In this document: positions 7,251-10,959 of the stretch, piece by piece | Layout of the letters: each line of letters opens with the position of its first letter | Numbering within the stretch: position 1 is the stretch's first letter | Assembly (NCBI GenBank): GCA_028288395.1 | Contig: JAQBNV010000083.1 | Span: 1 to 10,959 of the forward strand | DNA from: Adhaeribacter sp. | GTDB lineage: Bacteria > Bacteroidota > Bacteroidia > Cytophagales > Hymenobacteraceae | Direction of reading: 5' to 3' | Length of the DNA stretch: 10,959 nucleotides | Notes under the pieces: generated by a model | The model's input: the letters and a program-made list of their open reading frames with translations, nothing else | Database searches by the model: none | What the model was told of the DNA's origin: nothing | Made by a program: the position numbers and the translations under genes

Positions 7251-8384
7251 ATGAGAATCGGCCTGGATGCCAAAAGAGCTTTTAACAACACCTCAGGCCT
7301 GGGCAATTACAGCCGCTTTGTCATTTCGGGTTTGCTGGCGCATTATCCGGTAGCCCAATATTTTTTGTTTACGCCCAAGGTTTCCGAGATCTTCCAAAAT
7401 TTTTATCCAGCTTCTGATCAGGTAAAACTAATAACCCCAACCACATGGCGCCAGGCGGTGCCCGCCTGGTGGCGTACGTTCGGACTGGGTAACGACCTTC
7501 AGCAAGGAGGTATCCAGCTTTACCATGGCCTGAGCAATGAGTTGCCGGTCGCCTTACCACCCGCAATAAAAAAGGTGGTAACCATTCATGATTTAATTTT
7601 TATTCGATACCCTGAGCTCTACCAACCCATCGACCGGCTGCTTTATCACTATAAATTCGGATACGCTTGCCGGCAGGCCGACAAAGTTATTGCCATCAGC
7701 GAGCAAACTAAGCAGGATATTATTCATTATTATAAAATACCGCCCGCGAACGTAGAAGTAATTTATCAGGATTGTAACGCCATCTTTCATCAATTACTAC
7801 CCACCGAAATCCGGCAACAGGTAAAACAGAAATATTCGTTGCCCGATACATATATATTATGTGTAGGCACCCTGGAACCCCGCAAAAATCAACTGCACCT
7901 GCTCCGGGCCTGGGTGCAGGCCGGCTTAGCGCCGGAATTGCCGGTAGTATTTATTGGCCGGGCTACGGCCTATAAACAGGAACTGGAAGCCTTTATAGAT
8001 CAGCACCAGGTAAAAGATAAGGTAATTTTTATGCCCTATATACCTACCGAGGATTTACCGGCGATTTACCAGTTAGCTTATTTATTTGTTTATCCTTCAA
8101 TTTTCGAAGGCTTTGGCATTCCTATATTAGAAGCCCTGAACAGCGGCGTACCGGTTATTACCTCTACGGGTTCGTGTTTTGCTGAAGCCGGCAGCGAAGC
8201 TGCCCTTTACGCGGCGCCGGATAATCCGGAAGAACTGGCCCATTTGCTGGTAAAAGCCTCCCATAACCAGGCCTTGCGGGACGATATGATCCGGAAAGGA
8301 TTTGAACAGGCAAAGCTATTCCGGCCCGAAAAAACCATTACCCAAATCCACAATCTTTACGCAGACTTGCTCCTGGCCAAATAA
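7251..8384 (+). CDS. GT4-family glycosyltransferase
   Basis: This cytoplasmic, probably membrane-associated enzyme transfers a sugar from a nucleotide-activated donor, most likely in synthesis of a cell-surface polysaccharide or lipid-linked glycan. The 377 residues have the two-Rossmann GT-B layout. The N-terminal acceptor domain shows a glycine-rich start (TSGLGNYSRF, 14-23) and HDLIFIRYPE (113-122). The C-terminal donor domain shows CVGTLEPRKN (204-213), FIGRA (234-238) and the retaining-enzyme EX7E motif, E286 to E294 in FEGFGIPILEA. Length is typical of GT4 enzymes. The sugar, acceptor and linkage cannot be read from the sequence. It is not in an obvious polysaccharide cluster: it is divergent from the pepP-like gene and is followed by a terminator, so it appears to be a lone gene. 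Confidence 0.9.
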   Translation: MRIGLDAKRAFNNTSGLGNYSRFVISGLLAHYPVAQYFLFTPKVSEIFQNFYPASDQVKLITPTTWRQAVPAWWRTFGLGNDLQQGGIQLYHGLSNELPVALPPAIKKVVTIHDLIFIRYPELYQPIDRLLYHYKFGYACRQADKVIAISEQTKQDIIHYYKIPPANVEVIYQDCNAIFHQLLPTEIRQQVKQKYSLPDTYILCVGTLEPRKNQLHLLRAWVQAGLAPELPVVFIGRATAYKQELEAFIDQHQVKDKVIFMPYIPTEDLPAIYQLAYLFVYPSIFEGFGIPILEALNSGVPVITSTGSCFAEAGSEAALYAAPDNPEELAHLLVKASHNQALRDDMIRKGFEQAKLFRPEKTITQIHNLYADLLLAK

Positions 8385-8404
8385 ACCGCTGTAAACGGTT
8401 TTTT
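8383..8404 (+). terminator. Short rho-independent terminator at the glycosyltransferase stop codon
   Basis: AAACCG (8383-8388) pairs with CGGTTT (8396-8401) around a seven-base loop, and the T run is 8399-8404. The stem begins inside the TAA stop codon. It is compact but has the correct form, and separates this gene from the peptidase promoter just downstream. Confidence 0.6.
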
Positions 8405-8417
8405 CTTTAAATTTTCG

Positions 8418-8425
8418 TAACTTTG
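8418..8425 (+). promoter_or_regulatory. -7 promoter box for the M16 peptidase and methyltransferase genes
   Basis: TAACTTTG is an exact TAnnTTTG match followed by CCC. It ends 21 bases before the ATG at 8447, so transcription would start near 8432. Its position decides the start codon of the peptidase gene, because the upstream in-frame TTG (8423-8425) lies inside this box. No distinct -33 element is visible. Confidence 0.6.
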
Positions 8426-8446
8426 CCCTCCCAAAAAAGAGATTTC

Positions 8447-9685
8447 ATGCCTGATTATCACCTTCATACCTTGCCTAACGGCATTCGTATTTTACATAAA
8501 CAAGTTTCACATACCAAAATTGCCCACAGCGGCTTTATGCTGGATATCGGCAGCCGCGACGAAAAACCAGAACAACTGGGCATTGCCCACTTCTGGGAGC
8601 ACATGGCTTTTAAAGGCACCCAAAAGCGTAAATCATTTCATATTCTTAATCGCTTAGAAACGGTGGGTGGCGAACTGAATGCCTATACCACCAAAGAAAA
8701 GCTCTGTTTTTATGCCTCGGTGTTGGATAAACACTTCGAAAAAGCCTTTGAACTCCTCACCGATATTACCTTTAACTCGATTTTTCCGGGCCGGGAAATA
8801 GAAAAGGAACGGGGCGTTATTCTGGAAGAGATGGCCATGTACCTCGATACGCCGGAAGATGCTGTGGTGGACGAGTTCGACAATGTGGTTTTCGGAAATC
8901 ATACCCTGGGCAATAATATTTTAGGTACCCGCGAAAGTGTATCGGGTTTCAAAAAGCAGGATTTTCTGCAATTTATTCAGGATAATATGAGCACCGACCG
9001 GCTGGTATTCAGCTCGGTGAGCAATTTACCTTTCGATAAAGTTTTAAAGCTGGGTCAAAAATACCTGGGACATTTACCCCGTATTGTAAGTAACCGCGAG
9101 CGGCAGCCTTTTGTAGCTTATCAGCCCAATCGGGTTAGCCTGGAAAAACCCATTAGCCAGGCCCATTGCCTGATTGGTTGTCCGGCTTATTCCCTGGCCG
9201 ATGAGAAGCGAATTCCTTTCTTTCTGCTATCTAATATTCTGGGTGGTCCCGGTATGAACTCCCGGTTAAACCTGGCCGTACGCGAAAAACATGGCCTGGT
9301 ATATACCATTGATGCCAATTATACCACTTATATCGATACCGGCCTGTTTGGCATCTATTTTGGCACCGAAAAAAAACAGTTAAACCGGACTACCGCGCTG
9401 GTTTTAAAAGAATTGAAAAAACTGCGTGAAAAACCGCTGGGCACCGTGCAATTACATACCGCCAAAGAACAACTGATGGGGCAACTGGCCATGGCCGAAG
9501 AAAGCAATATTGGCCTGATGATGATGCTGGCCAAAAGCATCCTGGACCTGGAAAAAGTAGAAACCCTGAACGAAATATTTGACCAAATCCGGCAGATTAC
9601 CGCCAAACAACTGCAGGAAATTGCCAACGAAATCCTGCACGAAGACAACCTGAGTTACCTGAACTACATACCGGCTAAAAATTAA
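8447..9685 (+). CDS. M16-family zinc metallopeptidase (insulinase/processing peptidase type)
   Basis: This enzyme probably degrades or trims peptides using a single zinc ion. The 412 residues contain the inverted zinc motif HFWEH (48-52), with E51 as the catalytic base and H48 and H52 as ligands; the third ligand is E128, at the family's spacing of 76 residues from H52. The second, non-catalytic domain (about 220-400) has the R...Y substrate-binding signature, R279 and Y286 in REKHGLVY. No signal peptide is present, so it is likely cytoplasmic. I start at the ATG at 8447, which gives MPDYHLHTLPNGIR as in relatives; a TTG at 8423 would add eight residues but falls in the promoter box. A single-chain half-size M16 may act as a homodimer or with another subunit. 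The methyltransferase gene follows after 20 bases, suggesting one transcript. Confidence 0.93.
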   Translation: MPDYHLHTLPNGIRILHKQVSHTKIAHSGFMLDIGSRDEKPEQLGIAHFWEHMAFKGTQKRKSFHILNRLETVGGELNAYTTKEKLCFYASVLDKHFEKAFELLTDITFNSIFPGREIEKERGVILEEMAMYLDTPEDAVVDEFDNVVFGNHTLGNNILGTRESVSGFKKQDFLQFIQDNMSTDRLVFSSVSNLPFDKVLKLGQKYLGHLPRIVSNRERQPFVAYQPNRVSLEKPISQAHCLIGCPAYSLADEKRIPFFLLSNILGGPGMNSRLNLAVREKHGLVYTIDANYTTYIDTGLFGIYFGTEKKQLNRTTALVLKELKKLREKPLGTVQLHTAKEQLMGQLAMAEESNIGLMMMLAKSILDLEKVETLNEIFDQIRQITAKQLQEIANEILHEDNLSYLNYIPAKN

Positions 9686-9705
9686 TCGCGCTAAATAATA
9701 CCGCC

Positions 9706-10350
9706 ATGAACCTTCTAAACCCGGAATTACAGGATTACATAACCGGCCACACCAGCTCCGAGCCGCAGTTTTTACAGCGGATAAACCGGGAAACCCATCT
9801 GAGCGTGTTACGGCCCCGGATGCTTTCGGGTCATTTGCAGGGCCGGGTACTGGCCATGCTCTCGCACATGATTAAGCCGAAACAGGTATTGGAGATTGGC
9901 ACCTATACCGGCTATTCGGCTTTGTGCCTGGCCGAAGGACTGGCTCCGGGCGGCCAGCTACACACCATTGATATTAACGATGAACTGGAAGACCGGGTCC
10001 GGCACTATATAAAGGAAGCCGGCCAGGAGAGCCAGATAAAATATTACGTGGGCCATGCGCTGGAAATAATACCTGATTTGAATGTTTTCTTCGATCTGGT
10101 ATTTATTGATGCCGACAAAACAAACTACAGCCGGTACTACGAACTGGCGCTGGAAAAAATGAGGAGCGGCGGTTTTATATTGGCCGATAATGTATTGTGG
10201 AGCGGCAAAGTATTGCAGCAAACCGGCAATAAGATTGATAAAGACACCCAGGCCATTGTGGATTTTAACCGGCAGGTGCAGCAAGACGACCGGGTAGAAA
10301 ACGTACTACTGCCTCTGCGCGACGGTTTGATGCTGATTCGCAAAAAATAA
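9706..10350 (+). CDS. SAM-dependent O-methyltransferase (caffeoyl-CoA OMT-like, family 3)
   Basis: This cytoplasmic enzyme transfers a methyl group from S-adenosylmethionine to a hydroxyl, in this family usually on a catechol-like ring with help from a divalent metal. The 214 residues match the normal size. The SAM-binding motif is VLEIGTYTGYSA (61-72), an acidic turn follows at TIDIND (87-92), and the metal ligands are D135 in FIDADK, and D161 and N162 in ILADNVLWSG. The C-terminus ends in the usual LPLRDGLMLIRKK. The ATG lies 20 bases after the peptidase stop codon with no terminator between, so the two are probably cotranscribed. The natural substrate in bacteria of this group is unknown, and nothing next to it points to one. 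Confidence 0.93.
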   Translation: MNLLNPELQDYITGHTSSEPQFLQRINRETHLSVLRPRMLSGHLQGRVLAMLSHMIKPKQVLEIGTYTGYSALCLAEGLAPGGQLHTIDINDELEDRVRHYIKEAGQESQIKYYVGHALEIIPDLNVFFDLVFIDADKTNYSRYYELALEKMRSGGFILADNVLWSGKVLQQTGNKIDKDTQAIVDFNRQVQQDDRVENVLLPLRDGLMLIRKK

Positions 10351-10541
10351 GGCAATAAGTTTTATAAGGTTCTCGTTAAGAAATAAATAAGAAAACTGCA
10401 CCCGGTATTTAACCACCTTACCTTTCCCCTTTTCTCCTCATTTTAGCATATTTCAACGACCTGGCTGAAATAACTACTTCTGCAACTAATTCATTCTATG
10501 CAAATTGCTCTATTAGCCTTAAAGAGGAGCTTTGGGCAACT

Positions 10542-10561
10542 TGTGGATAAATTGTAGATAA
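10542..10561 (-). promoter_or_regulatory. Pair of DnaA-box-like sites
   Basis: On the minus strand 10550-10542 reads TTATCCACA, identical to the E. coli-type DnaA box, and 10561-10553 reads TTATCTACA, one base different. The two are in the same orientation and exactly 11 bp apart, about one helical turn. An AT-rich tract follows (10571-10582). The match is direct; binding is inferred. Confidence 0.4.
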
Positions 10562-10602
10562 GTAATCAGTTAAAAAATTTACTCTTCGGTTCTTATTCTG
10601 CT

Positions 10603-10679
10603 AATTTGTTATCCGGTTGCTGGCAGGTTTTTGCTGCCTGCCCAGGCAAAACTACCTGCCAGCAACCGGATAATAAATT
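10603..10679. repeat. Long inverted repeat upstream of the lytic transglycosylase gene
   Basis: The left arm 10603-10628 and right arm 10654-10679 are complementary over 26 pairs, with one G-T at 10608/10674. The arms include ATCCGGTTGCTGGCAGG and its complement. The 25-base centre can pair further (TTTTG with CAAAA around GCCTG/CAGGC). There is no T run directly after either side, so it is not a standard terminator, although it could still stop transcription. It could be a stray palindromic repeat, an mRNA leader hairpin or an operator. Confidence 0.85.
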
Positions 10680-10717
10680 TCAGATATCTATAAACCATTC
10701 ATTTAAAGCCTGTTCTT

Positions 10718-10959
10718 ATGCTAAAAGGTACCATTTTGTTGCTCTTAAGCTTTATGAGCTTCCTGGCGAATGCCCAAAACATTATTGTTCCTTCAGATAT
10801 CTATTTTGCAGATCAGCACCTGCGGGTAAACGAAAATGGCCGGCGGGAAATACAACGACAGGTAGACGCCTTAACAAAATATCCAACCTATTTCCAAAGC
10901 AAAGTAGATCGGGCCGATACTTATTTTCCGATTGTCGAACGGATATTCCGGGAAGAAGG
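10718..10959 (+). CDS. Lytic transglycosylase (MltD-like), 5' part
   Basis: This would be a periplasmic peptidoglycan-cleaving enzyme. Only the first 80 codons are in the window and the frame runs off the end. Residues 1-19 form a signal peptide (MLKGTILLLL..., likely cleavage after ANA). The mature part shows VPSDIYFADQHLRV, then REIQRQVDAL, YPTYFQSKVDRADTYFPIVERIFREE, the helical N-terminal region that precedes the catalytic SLT domain in Bacteroidota MltD-like proteins. The catalytic glutamate and any LysM repeats lie beyond the window, so the call rests on family recall of the N-terminal region. The start ATG is the first in frame and gives a good signal peptide. Confidence 0.75.
   Translation, partial: MLKGTILLLLSFMSFLANAQNIIVPSDIYFADQHLRVNENGRREIQRQVDALTKYPTYFQSKVDRADTYFPIVERIFREE

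Larger units (their letters stand above)
10351..10717. other. Intergenic region with DnaA-like boxes and a long hairpin
   Basis: These 367 bp contain no gene I can support. No clear terminator follows the methyltransferase gene. The notable contents are two DnaA-box-like 9-mers (10542-10561) and a long inverted repeat (10603-10679). A TAAATTTC sequence (10674-10681), one base off the -7 consensus, overlaps the right end of the hairpin and sits about 37 bases before the next start codon. Confidence 0.6.

Noticed and set aside
10498..10557. 19-codon frame starting ATG CAA ATT, possibly a leader peptide before the transglycosylase gene
   Set aside because: No codon runs typical of attenuation, no ribosome site, and its end overlaps the DnaA-like boxes; too short to support.
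10542..10679. Calling this a replication origin outright
   Set aside because: Only two boxes are visible, there is no dnaA or other origin-linked gene in view, and GC skew cannot be assessed from one window.
1..10959. A new defence, secretion or biosynthetic system spanning several genes
   Set aside because: Every intact gene belongs to a known family with its key residues present, and the gene order shows mostly single units with their own promoters and terminators. No transposase, phage, CRISPR or toxin-antitoxin signature was seen.

Overview
This window looks like ordinary chromosome from a Bacteroidota bacterium, most likely of the order Cytophagales (Hymenobacteraceae-like; the genus is a guess). 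The reasons are the protein types (an OmpA-family porin with thrombospondin type 3 repeats, an AmpG-less lytic transglycosylase start typical of this phylum, an orphan TolC protein), starts that lack Shine-Dalgarno sequences, and TAnnTTTG-type -7 promoter boxes ahead of several genes. No mobile element, CRISPR array, tRNA or rRNA was seen, and no obviously new multi-gene system.

Layout. 1-946 (+): pyrB, aspartate carbamoyltransferase, cut close to its start by the window edge. 947-1862: about 900 bp with no confident gene, holding only unplaced reading-frame fragments. 1863-1946: a strong terminator and a structured 3' tail of the next gene. 1947-3458 (-): an OmpA/TSP3 outer-membrane protein with a long upstream leader. 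3874-5355 (-): a TolC-family outer-membrane factor without its usual pump genes. 5745-7034 (-): a pepP-like Xaa-Pro aminopeptidase with a clear terminator. 7251-8384 (+): a GT4 glycosyltransferase, with a small terminator at its stop codon. 8447-9685 (+): an M16 zinc peptidase with its own promoter box. 9706-10350 (+): a SAM-dependent O-methyltransferase, probably cotranscribed with the peptidase. 10351-10717: an intergenic region with two DnaA-box-like 9-mers 11 bp apart and a nearly perfect 26-bp-arm hairpin. 10718-10959 (+): the 5' end of an exported lytic transglycosylase, running off the window.

The genes are mostly single transcription units rather than one pathway. Three (OmpA, TolC, lytic transglycosylase) act at the cell envelope, the glycosyltransferase probably builds a surface polysaccharide, and pyrB, pepP, the M16 peptidase and the methyltransferase are housekeeping or general metabolism. 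The parts most worth a second look are non-coding: the 10.6 kb hairpin with the adjacent DnaA-like boxes, the gene-free stretch after pyrB, and the folded 3' tail of the ompA gene.
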